Positions 1 through 9,700 of a DNA stretch of 29,375 bases are shown here, piece by piece. Origin of the DNA: an uncultured Bacteroides sp. (GTDB lineage: Bacteria; Bacteroidota; Bacteroidia; Bacteroidales; Bacteroidaceae); assembly GCA_959606905.1 (NCBI GenBank), contig CAUHML010000038.1:1-29375 (forward strand), written 5' to 3'. The notes under the pieces were generated by a model. That model saw only the letters and a program-made list of their open reading frames with translations. It was not told where the DNA came from and ran no database searches. Every line of letters begins with the position of its first letter. The first letter of the stretch is position 1. The position numbers and the translations under genes are program-made.

Positions 1-164
1 CGGGACCGGCTTATGTGGATGGTAATCGATTGATATTAACTGCTATTCCTCCTAAAACCACCTATCCGGTAAAAGTAACTGTAATAGCATGGCAATACGG
101 AAAAAACTCTGATCCTAAGATAAAGACTGCAGAGCCGGTAAAGCAAACATTTTATATTCGGTAA
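1..164 (+). CDS. Esterase-like protein, C-terminal fragment (cut by window edge)
   Basis: Only the last 54 codons are visible; the reading frame starts at base 3 and ends with TAA at 162-164. The peptide contains PVKVTVIAWQYG followed by KTAEPVKQTFYIR. This closely matches the C-terminus of the complete esterase-like gene at 15461-17065 (PVKVTVVAWQYG, then TAEPVERSFFITK). I therefore read it as the end of a paralog with the same C-terminal beta-sandwich-like region. The catalytic part lies outside the window, so activity cannot be judged. It is followed after 89 bp by a heparinase II/III-type lyase gene. The larger esterase paralog is also followed by enzymes of this PUL, so the gene order hints at a duplicated module. 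The assignment rests only on similarity to the in-window paralog. Confidence 0.75.
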   Translation, partial: GPAYVDGNRLILTAIPPKTTYPVKVTVIAWQYGKNSDPKIKTAEPVKQTFYIR

Positions 165-253
165 CTTTAAATTTGAATGGAAGAGGCGGATGATAAAATA
201 ATTCATTTGGATTGAGTGGAATAGCTTTATGATACGTATTTTTGTGAAAGAGA

Positions 254-2992
254 ATGAATAGAATTATGAGAAAGATCGTTTTATGGATATGCTTGCTTGT
301 AACAAGTGTATTATATGCACAGGAAACTTCCTTATCGGTGAAACTGTCACAAGGTCATCCCCGTTATCTGACGGATAGTAATGGCAAAGTTGAAACGCAG
401 AAGTTGATAAAGGAAGAACCGTGGGCACAGGAAGTGTTTGAAAAGTTAAAGCAACGGACTGACCGGTATGCTGACCGAGGGCCTGAATGGCTTACTTCCC
501 GTTTGCAAATGTATTGGAAAACTCATGCAACGGAGGTATATATTAAAGGAGAATATTATGATCATGCAGGAGGAGAGAAGGCGCCGGCTCCTACGGTGAT
601 GTATACCGGTGCACGCAGTCATGCAGCTAACTATGTACGTCCCAAGCTGGAAGATTTGAAGCCTTATCAGGAAGATGCTCGGGGAATGTATCTGGCAAAT
701 GGGACGTTGGAAGGCAGACCGTACGAATGGGTGAATATCAGTAAAACCGGAAATATCATCCAAAGTATTAATGTAGAGATACTGGGTATCGCCCGTGATG
801 CCGCTTTTCTTTGGTGGATGACCGGGGAGAAGAAATATGCTGATTTGGCAGCTTCGGTATTTGACACTTATATGACGGGGATTTATTACCGGAATGTTCC
901 CAAGGATTTGAATCATGGACATCAGCAGACTTTGGTGGGTATGAGCAGTTTTGAAGTCATTCACGAGGATGCTGTGAATGCTTTGGTTCCATTGTATGAT
1001 TTTTTATATGATTATTTGAAAACCGATAAGGCTGATAAGATGGACATCTATGCCGGAGCATTCAAGAAATGGGCGGATAATATCATTGATAATGGAGTGC
1101 CGCATAATAACTGGAATCTGATGCAGGCACGTTATATCATGAGCATCGGCATGATTTTGGAATCTGATGCTTCTTATCCGGATAAAAAGGGAGGCGAGTA
1201 TTATATTGATTATGTGTTGAATCGTTCTTCCATCCGTCAATGGTCACTGAAACAGCTTGCTGATTATGGTTATGATGCTGAAACCGGTATTTGGGCTGAA
1301 TGTCCGGGTTATAGTCAGGTAGTTGTCGGGGATTATACGGATATGGTCACTATCTTTGACCGTAATTTGGGTATGGACCTGACCGAGGAGATTCCTGTCA
1401 TAAAAAAAGCGGTGGCCGCCGACCCGCAATATTTGTTTCCGGATTGTATGACAATGGGTTTTGGCGATACACATCCCGGTAAATTGAATCCTGCTATCTT
1501 TGCCCGTATGGTAGCTAATGCCCAGAAACATGGTAAAAAAGATCAGGAAAGACAATTTACTGCTATGTTGAAGTTATTTGATCCCGATGCCTCCAAACCG
1601 GCGACTGAAAAGAAAAATGTGAGGGTGGCGGTAACTTCTTTTTTCAGTGACAAGCCTTTGGTAATTGATGATAAGATACCTGCCGGTGATATCAATGATT
1701 ATGTAACTCCTACTTTTTATGCTCCCAATGCCAGTTGGTTGGTGCAACGCAATGGCATGGACAAACGTCATAGTTTGATGATTGCCCAAAATGCCAGTGA
1801 AGGGAATCACATGCATGCCAATGGCATCAGCATGGAACTTTATGGAAAAGGATATCGTCTGGCACCGGATGGAGGTATTGGCTTGACCCTTTATTCCGGT
1901 TTGGATTATTTGGAGTATTATAGTCAGTTCCCTGCACACAATACGGTTTGTGTAGATGGAATCTCTTCTTATCCGGTTATGAAAAGCAATCATGCTTTCA
2001 AATTATTGAACTGCTACCCCGAAGCAGGGATGAAAGTAGATTATCAGCCTGTGAGTTATAGTGAAGTCTTTTTCCGTGAACCTGAATCACAAGCTGATCA
2101 AAACCGTATGATGAGTATTGTGACTACAGGAGAAAAGAACGGATATTATGTCGATATTTTCCGTAGCAGGAAAGTGGAGGGAGGAGATAAAATGCATGAT
2201 TATTTTTATCATAATATGGGACAAACCATGAATTTGACTGCTGCTGACGGGAGCAGCTTGTCTCTTCAACCAACGGAGGAACTGGCTTTTGCTGGGGCAC
2301 ATATATATGCCTATTCGTATTTGTTTGATAAGAAAAGTGCCGAGACGTCCAAAGATATTAAAACAACGTTTACTATACAGATGCCGGATGAGGATAATAT
2401 CAGTATGAATATGTGGATGAAAGGTGCTCCTGAACGTAAAGTCTTCTCGGCTTTGAGCCCGATGACTGAAGGATTGAGCCGGATTCCGGATATGCCTTAT
2501 GCTATCAAAGAGCAACCTACGTTGACTTTTGTAGCCCGCCAACAAGGTGAAGCTTGGAATCGTCCGTTTGTAGCTGTTTATGAACCTTCTTCGGTAAAGG
2601 AGCCGGGATGTATTTCCTCCGTTACTTTTCCAGAAGTGGAAAGTGGTGTGGCTGGAAGTCATGTCGGAATTTGTATCCAACAAAAAGAGGGGCGTGTGGA
2701 CCGGATTATTTCTTCGGATGATGCAGGCCATTTGTGTAAAAGTGGAGAAATGACTGTACAAGCAGCTTATGCATTGTGGGGAAATAAACAAGGCGATGAT
2801 TGTATTTTCTTTTTGGGAGGAGGTACACTATTGAAAACTCCACATGTTGAAATAAGTTCATTGACAGTAACAGATGTGATGTTGGTGTATAAAGAGGGCG
2901 TTTGGAAATATGCAGCTTCTACACCTTGTAAAGTCAGGATGAATGGAAAAGAATATAATTTGTTGCCCGGACATGATTTACGCAAACTTTGA
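254..2992 (+). CDS. Heparinase II/III-type polysaccharide lyase (912 aa), periplasmic
   Basis: Predicted lyase that cleaves uronic-acid-containing chains by beta-elimination in the periplasm. Residues 1-23 form a signal peptide ending LYAQ. The N-terminal half is an all-helical (alpha/alpha toroid) region with the motif HNNWN at 284-288. The C-terminal half carries the heparinase II/III sandwich motifs: GNHMHAN with His519, His521 and Asn523, then LAPDGG with Asp539, then AHNTV with His562. From family knowledge, the second His, the Asp and the last His correspond to the metal site of heparinase II. The start at 254 follows an AAAGAG stretch; ATG at 266 is a possible alternative. A paralog of similar architecture begins at 27374. 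Substrate is unknown: family members act on heparin, alginate and other uronides. A terminator at 3024-3086 separates it from the regulator. Confidence 0.8.
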   Translation: MNRIMRKIVLWICLLVTSVLYAQETSLSVKLSQGHPRYLTDSNGKVETQKLIKEEPWAQEVFEKLKQRTDRYADRGPEWLTSRLQMYWKTHATEVYIKGEYYDHAGGEKAPAPTVMYTGARSHAANYVRPKLEDLKPYQEDARGMYLANGTLEGRPYEWVNISKTGNIIQSINVEILGIARDAAFLWWMTGEKKYADLAASVFDTYMTGIYYRNVPKDLNHGHQQTLVGMSSFEVIHEDAVNALVPLYDFLYDYLKTDKADKMDIYAGAFKKWADNIIDNGVPHNNWNLMQARYIMSIGMILESDASYPDKKGGEYYIDYVLNRSSIRQWSLKQLADYGYDAETGIWAECPGYSQVVVGDYTDMVTIFDRNLGMDLTEEIPVIKKAVAADPQYLFPDCMTMGFGDTHPGKLNPAIFARMVANAQKHGKKDQERQFTAMLKLFDPDASKPATEKKNVRVAVTSFFSDKPLVIDDKIPAGDINDYVTPTFYAPNASWLVQRNGMDKRHSLMIAQNASEGNHMHANGISMELYGKGYRLAPDGGIGLTLYSGLDYLEYYSQFPAHNTVCVDGISSYPVMKSNHAFKLLNCYPEAGMKVDYQPVSYSEVFFREPESQADQNRMMSIVTTGEKNGYYVDIFRSRKVEGGDKMHDYFYHNMGQTMNLTAADGSSLSLQPTEELAFAGAHIYAYSYLFDKKSAETSKDIKTTFTIQMPDEDNISMNMWMKGAPERKVFSALSPMTEGLSRIPDMPYAIKEQPTLTFVARQQGEAWNRPFVAVYEPSSVKEPGCISSVTFPEVESGVAGSHVGICIQQKEGRVDRIISSDDAGHLCKSGEMTVQAAYALWGNKQGDDCIFFLGGGTLLKTPHVEISSLTVTDVMLVYKEGVWKYAASTPCKVRMNGKEYNLLPGHDLRKL

Positions 2993-3023
2993 TATAAACT
3001 TTCTTTTATAAAGTAATCTTTTT

Positions 3024-3086
3024 AAATCATCATCCTTTCTTTTTCATACAGCAAATAAGAAGTGGATGATGATTTTTTCTTTTTTT
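3024..3086 (+). terminator. Rho-independent terminator after the first lyase gene
   Basis: A perfect 12-bp inverted repeat, AAATCATCATCC (3024-3035) and GGATGATGATTT (3064-3075), is followed by a T-rich run to 3086. The 28-nt loop is long, but stem and U-tract are convincing. It lies 32 bp after the lyase stop codon and just before the regulator promoter. Confidence 0.7.
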
Positions 3087-3113
3087 GATAGGGAAAATAT
3101 ATTCCCTTTTCAC

Positions 3114-3121
3114 TATATTTG
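3114..3121 (+). promoter_or_regulatory. Bacteroides-type -7 promoter element for the regulator gene
   Basis: TATATTTG matches the Bacteroides -7 consensus TAnnTTTG. It sits 30 bp before the chosen ATG at 3151, giving a short leader. No good TTTG -33 element stands at the usual spacing. In its place is an imperfect palindrome, GGGAA-AATATA-TTCCC (3091-3106), which could be a regulator site. The position of this element also argues against a start codon further upstream at 3085. Confidence 0.55.
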
Positions 3122-3150
3122 CATTATTTGATAAACACGAGGTTCCAAAT

Positions 3151-5964
3151 ATGCACAATGTAATGAAAAACATTTTAAGATTTATATTTATATTGTTTCT
3201 TATATTCTTGTCTTTACCCGTTTTTTCTCGTTCCTATGCTTTTCGTGGCTTGTCTGTAACTGAGGGATTATCAGATTTGGTAGTAAATGCCATTTATAAA
3301 GACTCTTTGGGTTATGTATGGTTGGGAACCGGTAATTCACTGGAATGTTTTGACGGGATTCATTTCAAGCATTATCTTATTCCGGGCTCAGATGAAAAAT
3401 TGAAACGGGTGAATGCCATTGCCGAAATGCCTGGCAATGAATTGTGGATGGGGAATGGCAGTGGACTATGGCGTGTCAGTAGAGCGAAAAACAGTTTGGA
3501 ACCCATTGCTCGTGAAACGATAGGATATGCTGTGCGCTCTCTTTTACATGATGGGAAAGGAATACTTTATATCGGAACAGAAAGAGGACTTTTCATTTAT
3601 AAAGAAGGGAGCCTGAACCAAATTATGATAGATCCTAATATGTTGTCGGCGGCGAATTCGATTGGTGGTTTGAATTTGGGGGAAGATGGAATACTTTGGA
3701 TGGCTACGGAGAATGGTCTTTATTCCTTACAACTCTCAGATGGAAAAATAGTGGCTTATCATAATGTGGTGGAAGAGAAACATGTTTGTTCCTTTAAGAA
3801 TATAGCCCGGATAGGGAGTATGCTTTATTTGGGAACGATGGGACAGGGAATCATCAGTTTTGATACACAAACTAAAGAATTTGCCCGTTTTGTTGATGTA
3901 GGTTGTAATGTCATTTCTTCTTTGTCCGGTGATGGCAAAAGCCTTTTGTATGTAGGGACGGATGGTAACGGAGTTCATTTTGTATCAACGGATAAAAAGA
4001 AAGTTGTTCGTTCCATGCGTCATGAAACAGGGAAGGATGAGACTTTGCGTTCTAATTCCGTTTATTCTGTTTTGGTTGATAAGGAAGGATTGATATGGGT
4101 AGGATTCTATCAGCTGGGATTGGATTACACATTATATCAGAGCGGGTTGTTCTCCACTTATACGTATGCTCCTTTTTTTGATTCCGGAGATATGCCGGTA
4201 CGTGCACTTGCCATCGAGGGGAAGGAAAAGCTGATCGGATCTCGTGACGGACTTTTTTATATTGACGAAGAAAATCATCGTTATAAAAGTTTCAAGGTTC
4301 CACAGTTACGCTCAAATATGATTTTCAGTTGTCTGTATTATCAGAATGAGTATTATATAGGTACATACGGTGGGGGAATGTATGTTTTCAATCCTGTAAC
4401 TTTGACACTCAGAGATTTTGCCCCCGATGAAGGAATGCCTTTCAGTAAAGGACATATTTTCTGTATCAAGCAGGATAATGAAAGTAATTTGTGGATAGGA
4501 ACATCTTTAGGAATATTCTGCTATAAAAATGGCAGACAGATAGCTCATTATACCAGTGCCAACTCTAAGTTGCCGGAAGGGAATGTATATGAAATTTATT
4601 TTGATTCCACCCATAAAGGATGGATATGTACGGAGAATGGAATGTGTATTTGGGACCCTTCCGTCCGGACATTAAAAACCGATGTGTTTCCTGAAGGATT
4701 TATTCATAAGGAAAAAGTAAGAGTGATCTACGAAGATTCCGACCATGATCTTTATTTTTTTCCGGACAAAGGCTCGCTTTTTATCTCTGATTTATCAATG
4801 ACTACTTTCAGACGTTTGCAGCCGGGGACTCCTCTGGATGGGAATGATGGTATGTTTGTTGTGGAGGATCGTGAAAAGTGGTTATGGCTGGGAACTAACA
4901 ATGGTTTGTTCCGGTATGATAAGAAAGACTGTTTTATTCCTTATAATTTTGTCGATGGCATTCCCAGTTCCATATTTACTCTTTGTCCGCCGGTGCGTGA
5001 TGAGAATGGCATTTGGTTTGGAAACTCCAAAGGGCTTCTGTATTTGGATGCAGTGCGGATGAATCAGAAGAAATCCATTCCCTATCCGGTTGCCATAACA
5101 GATGTATGTGTAAATGGAAAATCTGTAGTGCAATCTGTTGTGAGAGATGGCGGCAAGAGTGAAATTTCATTGGAGTCTTCTCAAAAGAATGTTACCTTTT
5201 ACTTTTCCGATTTCAGTTATACGGCACCTGCCTTTATGTCATATGAATATCAGTTGGAGGGTGAGGATGCCGGATGGATAGCTGTGACAGGTCGTTCGGA
5301 TATGACTTATTATGATTTGCCGTCCGGTACCTATACTTTTAAAGTAAGGCGGACGGGGAATCCAGAGTCGGAAACTCAGATGACGGTTAAAATCGCTTCT
5401 TCTATCAGTATATGGAGCATAGTGTTTATCGTGATAGCAGTGGTGACCGGAGGTATTGCTATTCTTTTGTCAAAGAAGAAAGAGGGAGAGGACGAAAGGG
5501 AAGAACCAATGCCTGGTCCTGCTAAGGTTATAGAAAAGGAAATACAACCGGTTGAGGAAACCAATGTTGTAGCGGAAGAAAAGTATAAGACAAATAAGAT
5601 AAGTGTGGAAGAATGTAAACGGTTGGCGGATAAATTGGAGATTGTTATGCATAAAGAAAAGCCTTATACCAATCCTAATTTGAAGATTGCCGATTTGGCC
5701 GCCTCTATCGGAACCTCATCTCATACTTTGTCCTATTTGTTTAATCAGTATTTAAACCGTAATTATTATGATTATATTAATGATTATCGTATAGCTGAAT
5801 TCAAGCGCTTGGTGGAGAAAGATGAATATGCTAAATACACTTTGAGTGCTTTGGCAGAGTTGTGCGGATTCAGTTCACGGGCTTCTTTCTTCCGATATTT
5901 CAAAAAAGCGACAAATATCACTCCCAATGAGTACATCCGAAGTATTGGGAAAAACAATGAATAA
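3151..5964 (+). CDS. Membrane-anchored propeller/Y_Y_Y sensor fused to AraC-type DNA-binding domain, no kinase (937 aa)
   Basis: Predicted one-component transmembrane transcription regulator of the PUL. A signal peptide or anchor (about residues 5-28) is followed by some 14 Reg_prop-like repeats of the W-x-G-T-x-x-G-L type (for example GYVWLGTG and LWLGTNNGL), as in the two seven-bladed propellers of hybrid two-component systems. A Y_Y_Y domain comes next (ending near YYDLPSGTYTFKV), then one membrane helix at about 752-774. A charged linker of about 55 residues leads to an AraC-family helix-turn-helix (about 833-935, with LAELCGFSSRASFFRYFKK). The histidine kinase, phospho-acceptor and receiver domains of a normal HTCS (about 1300-1400 aa) are absent, with no frameshift or gap visible. 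The start at 3151 has GAGG eight bases upstream; 3163 is an alternative. A terminator follows at 6024. Confidence 0.88.
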   Translation: MHNVMKNILRFIFILFLIFLSLPVFSRSYAFRGLSVTEGLSDLVVNAIYKDSLGYVWLGTGNSLECFDGIHFKHYLIPGSDEKLKRVNAIAEMPGNELWMGNGSGLWRVSRAKNSLEPIARETIGYAVRSLLHDGKGILYIGTERGLFIYKEGSLNQIMIDPNMLSAANSIGGLNLGEDGILWMATENGLYSLQLSDGKIVAYHNVVEEKHVCSFKNIARIGSMLYLGTMGQGIISFDTQTKEFARFVDVGCNVISSLSGDGKSLLYVGTDGNGVHFVSTDKKKVVRSMRHETGKDETLRSNSVYSVLVDKEGLIWVGFYQLGLDYTLYQSGLFSTYTYAPFFDSGDMPVRALAIEGKEKLIGSRDGLFYIDEENHRYKSFKVPQLRSNMIFSCLYYQNEYYIGTYGGGMYVFNPVTLTLRDFAPDEGMPFSKGHIFCIKQDNESNLWIGTSLGIFCYKNGRQIAHYTSANSKLPEGNVYEIYFDSTHKGWICTENGMCIWDPSVRTLKTDVFPEGFIHKEKVRVIYEDSDHDLYFFPDKGSLFISDLSMTTFRRLQPGTPLDGNDGMFVVEDREKWLWLGTNNGLFRYDKKDCFIPYNFVDGIPSSIFTLCPPVRDENGIWFGNSKGLLYLDAVRMNQKKSIPYPVAITDVCVNGKSVVQSVVRDGGKSEISLESSQKNVTFYFSDFSYTAPAFMSYEYQLEGEDAGWIAVTGRSDMTYYDLPSGTYTFKVRRTGNPESETQMTVKIASSISIWSIVFIVIAVVTGGIAILLSKKKEGEDEREEPMPGPAKVIEKEIQPVEETNVVAEEKYKTNKISVEECKRLADKLEIVMHKEKPYTNPNLKIADLAASIGTSSHTLSYLFNQYLNRNYYDYINDYRIAEFKRLVEKDEYAKYTLSALAELCGFSSRASFFRYFKKATNITPNEYIRSIGKNNE

Positions 5965-6023
5965 CCTCGCTATTTCTTGTTGAGAGTATCAAATTATTAT
6001 ATGATACTGATAGTCTCAAATCC

Positions 6024-6060
6024 TTAAGCTGCTATAAATTAGCAGCTTAAACTGTTTTTT
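6024..6060 (+). terminator. Rho-independent terminator after the regulator gene
   Basis: A perfect 11-bp stem, TTAAGCTGCTA (6024-6034) and TAGCAGCTTAA (6040-6050), with a 5-nt loop, is followed by ACTGTTTTTT. A weaker inverted repeat, AGTATCA/TGATACT (5985-5991 and 6002-6008), lies just upstream. Confidence 0.8.
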
Positions 6061-6088
6061 GTCTAGGGTAATGATATGAGATTTATTG

Positions 6089-6114
6089 GAACCGGAAAAG
6101 TGCTTTTCTTGTTC
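6089..6114 (+). promoter_or_regulatory. Symmetric operator-like inverted repeat upstream of the sigma-factor gene
   Basis: The core GAAAAG-TG-CTTTTC (6095-6108) is a perfect inverted repeat. Outer arms GAAC (6089-6092) and GTTC (6111-6114) share exactly the same centre, 6101.5. The centre lies about 27 bp upstream of the -7 element at 6125-6132, over the place expected for a -33 element. That is a typical position for an activator or repressor site. Which protein binds is not known; the adjacent AraC-type regulator is a candidate, although AraC proteins often prefer direct repeats. Confidence 0.45.
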
Positions 6115-6124
6115 TTCTACCTTC

Positions 6125-6132
6125 TATATTTG
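6125..6132 (+). promoter_or_regulatory. Bacteroides-type -7 promoter element for the sigma-susC-susD operon
   Basis: TATATTTG matches TAnnTTTG and lies 33 bp before the sigma-factor ATG at 6165. No clear TTTG -33 element is present at the usual spacing, as expected for a promoter that needs an activator. No comparable element with room for a leader is seen in the 43-bp gap before susC, so sigma, susC and susD are probably transcribed together from here. Confidence 0.6.
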
Positions 6133-6164
6133 CATTCGTAAATGTAACCCAAAAAGCTGAAGAC

Positions 6165-6680
6165 ATGAAAAACATATCCATGAAATCTATTCAATTAATA
6201 AAAGACTCTTATGCGAATTATCATCATTCGGTCTATCTGTATCTTTATTATAAGATAGGTCATAAAGAAGAGGCAGAAGACTTGGCACAAGATGTGTATG
6301 TACGGCTGATGGATTACGATCGGATGCTCTGTGCAGAAACTATTAAGTATTTCATTTTTACCATTGCCCGTAATTTGGTGACTGACTATTTACGTCGTTA
6401 TTATAAGAGGCAGGAAGTGACTTCTTATTTATATGAGCATGCGGTAACTTATACAAATGAGACTGAGGCTCGTGTGGTGGCTGATGACTTGGAAGCATGT
6501 GAGAAATATAGATTGTCTTTGCTTCCTCCACAGCGTCGTACTATTTATGCAATGAGTCGTTTTGAAGACAAATCTATTTCAGATATTTCAGAGGAATTAA
6601 ATCTTTCGCATCGTACCGTTGAAAACCATTTAAGGATAGGGCGGCATGAGGTGCGCGAGTTTATCAAACAGTGTATATAA
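6165..6680 (+). CDS. ECF-type RNA polymerase sigma-70 factor (171 aa)
   Basis: Extracytoplasmic-function sigma factor that would redirect RNA polymerase to a target promoter. Region 2 is visible near the N-terminus (HKEEAEDLAQDVYVRLMDYD, about 30-50, then a stretch with FTIARNLVTDYLRRYYK). Region 4 is at the C-terminus (LPPQRRTIYAMSRFEDKSIS, then LNLSHRTVENHL), with the usual helix-turn-helix. Length is normal for the family. It is unusual that no anti-sigma (FecR-like) gene follows: the next gene, 43 bp downstream, is susC, and that SusC has no N-terminal signalling domain. Control by transcription, through the site at 6089-6114, is therefore more likely than control by surface signalling (inference). 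Confidence 0.9.
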   Translation: MKNISMKSIQLIKDSYANYHHSVYLYLYYKIGHKEEAEDLAQDVYVRLMDYDRMLCAETIKYFIFTIARNLVTDYLRRYYKRQEVTSYLYEHAVTYTNETEARVVADDLEACEKYRLSLLPPQRRTIYAMSRFEDKSISDISEELNLSHRTVENHLRIGRHEVREFIKQCI

Positions 6681-6723
6681 TAAGAAAACAACAATAAAAC
6701 TGTTAATATTAAATTTCAAGTTT

Positions 6724-9700
6724 ATGAAAAACGAATTCTTTAAATTTTCATCGAGAAGAATCTTGTTTTCTACGGTGATGGCTTCTGCCTTGTTGGCAGG
6801 TAGTCCGCAGGCTGTATTTGCAGAGGTGAATGAGTTACAGTCTGTTATGCAGGCTGGTACAGTGAAAGGTCAAGTAGTGGATGCTGCCGGAGAACCTGTT
6901 ATTGGTGCCACGGTACAAGTAAAAGGTACGACTAATGGTACAATTACCGATTTTGATGGTAACTTTATATTGAATAATGTCCCGGAAAAAGGCATATTGG
7001 TTATTTCTTATATCGGATACAAGGCTCAGGAAGTAAATATATCAGGGAAAACGAGCATTAAGGTTGTTGTGAAAGAGGATACCGAGGTGCTGGATGAAGT
7101 AGTAGTGGTTGGTTACGGTGCCCAAAAGAAAGCTTCTTTAACTAGTTCTATTAGTCAGATCAAGGGGGATGAGGCTTTTAAAAATAAGGGTATTGCTAAT
7201 GCTACAGTCGCTTTGCAAGGTGAAGTTCCGGGATTGACAATTACACGCACTTCTACTCGTCCGGGTAGTGAGGGAGCAGAGATGAAAATACGTGGTGATA
7301 TTTCTGTCAACGGAAAATCTTCTCCATTAGTTATCATTGATGGTATAACTGGTTCATTGGATGAGTTAAATGCCATGGATGCAAGTGATATTGAGAATAT
7401 TTCAGTTCTGAAGGATGCTTCAGCAGCGATTTATGGTGCCCGTTCAGCCTCAGGAGTTGTACTGGTGACAACAAAGCGTGGTAAGAAAGGAAAGGCTCAA
7501 ATATCATATAGTGGTTCAGTTAGTCGTACAATTAATGGTATTCAGCCCCCTATCACAAATAATCAGGAATGGTTGGATATGTTTTATGAAGCTCAATATA
7601 ACGATGCTGCCGCTTTAAATCCTAATTTGACTACTGCTGATGAAATTCATAAAGCTGTGAATTGGTGGATATTTAATTCTTTTGGAGGTCCAACTCTGGA
7701 TCAATCAGATATTGATCCGGCTACTGGTGCACCAACAGTATATAAGGGAGAAACACTTTTTAATGCCCTTCGTGCAGGTAAAGTCTTGACATTACAAAAT
7801 GGCGATAAGGTAGAACGTTGGGATCCAAATGTGTATATGATGGATTATCTTTATGGTCAGGCAACTTCCCAAAAGCATTCGATTAGTATTTCGGGAGCAG
7901 ATGAAAAATTCAGTTATCGGGCATCTTTGGGATATGCGGATAATAATTCACAATTGAAAGTTGCTAATGATGGAGAAAAAAAATATAGTGGTCGTTTAAA
8001 TGCTGATTATCAAGCGACAGATGCTTTGAAATTTGAAACAAACATGTCGTATGACAAACGTGATATTATAACTCCAACTACTGATGTGGGAGCTGGATAT
8101 TTTGACCCTTGGTTTTGGACTGTGTATAATCAAAATGGTCAGGCTTATGATACATTCAGTGGTAACCGGAATCCTATTGGCGGGTTGACTCAAGGGGGGG
8201 GAAAGAAAAATTCATTGACAACCTTCAGAGGAAGTGCCAAAGCGACTTATGATTTTTCTAAATGGGTAAAAGGACTTTCTATTTCAGCTTCGGGAGCTTA
8301 TAAAACTGTACAGAGAAATATGCAGGAAGTGAAGAATAAAGTACAATATTATGATTGGGTAGGTACACAGACTGGTAATAAGCAAGGTCCCGGACAATTG
8401 AAAGAAGAAATAGAAAAATGGGAAAACATTACTTTAGGTGCTTTTGCTAATTATAACCGTACTTTCGCTGATGTACATAGCGTTTCTGCCATGTTGGGTA
8501 TGACTGCCGAACAAGAAACATATAAAAAGGTAGGTGCGGTTCGTAAATCCGGTGCTGTTTATCCGGGGTCCGGATTAACAGATTTGGATGTATGGGTAAA
8601 TGGAAATAATAATGAGGCATACGGTGGACAGAATTCTTGGGGATTGGTTTCTTATTTAGGACGTTTAAATTATACTTATGCTGATAAATACTCAATAGAG
8701 ATATTGGGACGTCGGGATGGGTCTTCTAAGTTAGCGAAAGAACAACGTTGGAAGAATTTTTACTCTATTTCTGGTTTTTGGAGACTTTCAAATGAAGACT
8801 TTTTAAAAGATGTTTCATGGTTGAGTGATCTGAAGCTGCGTTATAATTATGGTAGAACGGGTAGTGTGGAAGGTATTGATAATTACGAAAGGTTTGCTAC
8901 TATCAAAACTGGTACGACTATTTTTGGTATAAATCCCGGTACGCATACTTCATTGTGGGTAGACGGTATGAGATCTGCGGACCGTACATGGGAAACTATC
9001 GACAGTCACGATGTGGGAGTGGATTTTGCCTTTCTCAGTAACCGTTTGAGAGGTTCATTTGATTATTTTATCAAGACCAATAACGGAATGTTTATTGATG
9101 TACAATATCCTTCTATTTTAGGTGCGGCTGCTCCTAAAAGCAACAATGGTAAGTTTCGTGCCCGTGGTTGGGAATTGGCTTTGAATTGGGATGATCAAAT
9201 AGGTCAGGTGAAATATAGTATTGGAGGATCTCTTTCGGATGCATGGTCAAAAGTGCTTGAATTAGCTAATAATGAAAATGTACCCAATGAGGGTAAGAAT
9301 GAAAATCGCTTGATAGGAATGCCAAGACAAGCATTGTATGTATACCAGACTGATGGAATTTTCCAAAATGCGGATGAAGTGGCTGCATATTATGAAAAGT
9401 ACTATTGGAATGCGGATCATTCAGGACCGAAAGCTAATAATATTCTTCCTGCACCTCAGGAGGCGGCTACCAATACACTTCGTCCGGGTGCTCGCAAAGT
9501 AGTCGATTTGAATGGCGACGGTGCTATCACGAAGGATGACCTTTACTATGCAGGAGATATGGCCCCTCGTTTGACATTTGGCTTTAAATTGGGGTTGGAA
9601 TGGAAAGGAATCGACTTCTCGGCTTTCTTCCAGGGAGTAGGTAAACAAGTATTGTTAAGAAATGGATATTTGGCTGCTCCATGGACAACAAATTATGTTC

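Noticed and set aside
237..244. TATTTTTG resembling the TAnnTTTG promoter element before the first lyase gene
   Set aside because: It lies only 9 bp before the ATG at 254, leaving almost no leader, and there is no -33 element at the right spacing.
446..964. Antisense frame (172 codons) opposite the first lyase gene
   Set aside because: Composition is that of a shadow frame, with no domain or start signal; the sense strand encodes a well-supported lyase.
6646..6723. Upstream in-frame ATG extending SusC by 26 residues
   Set aside because: It lies within the sigma-factor gene and would put a non-signal sequence before the clear signal peptide that starts at 6724.
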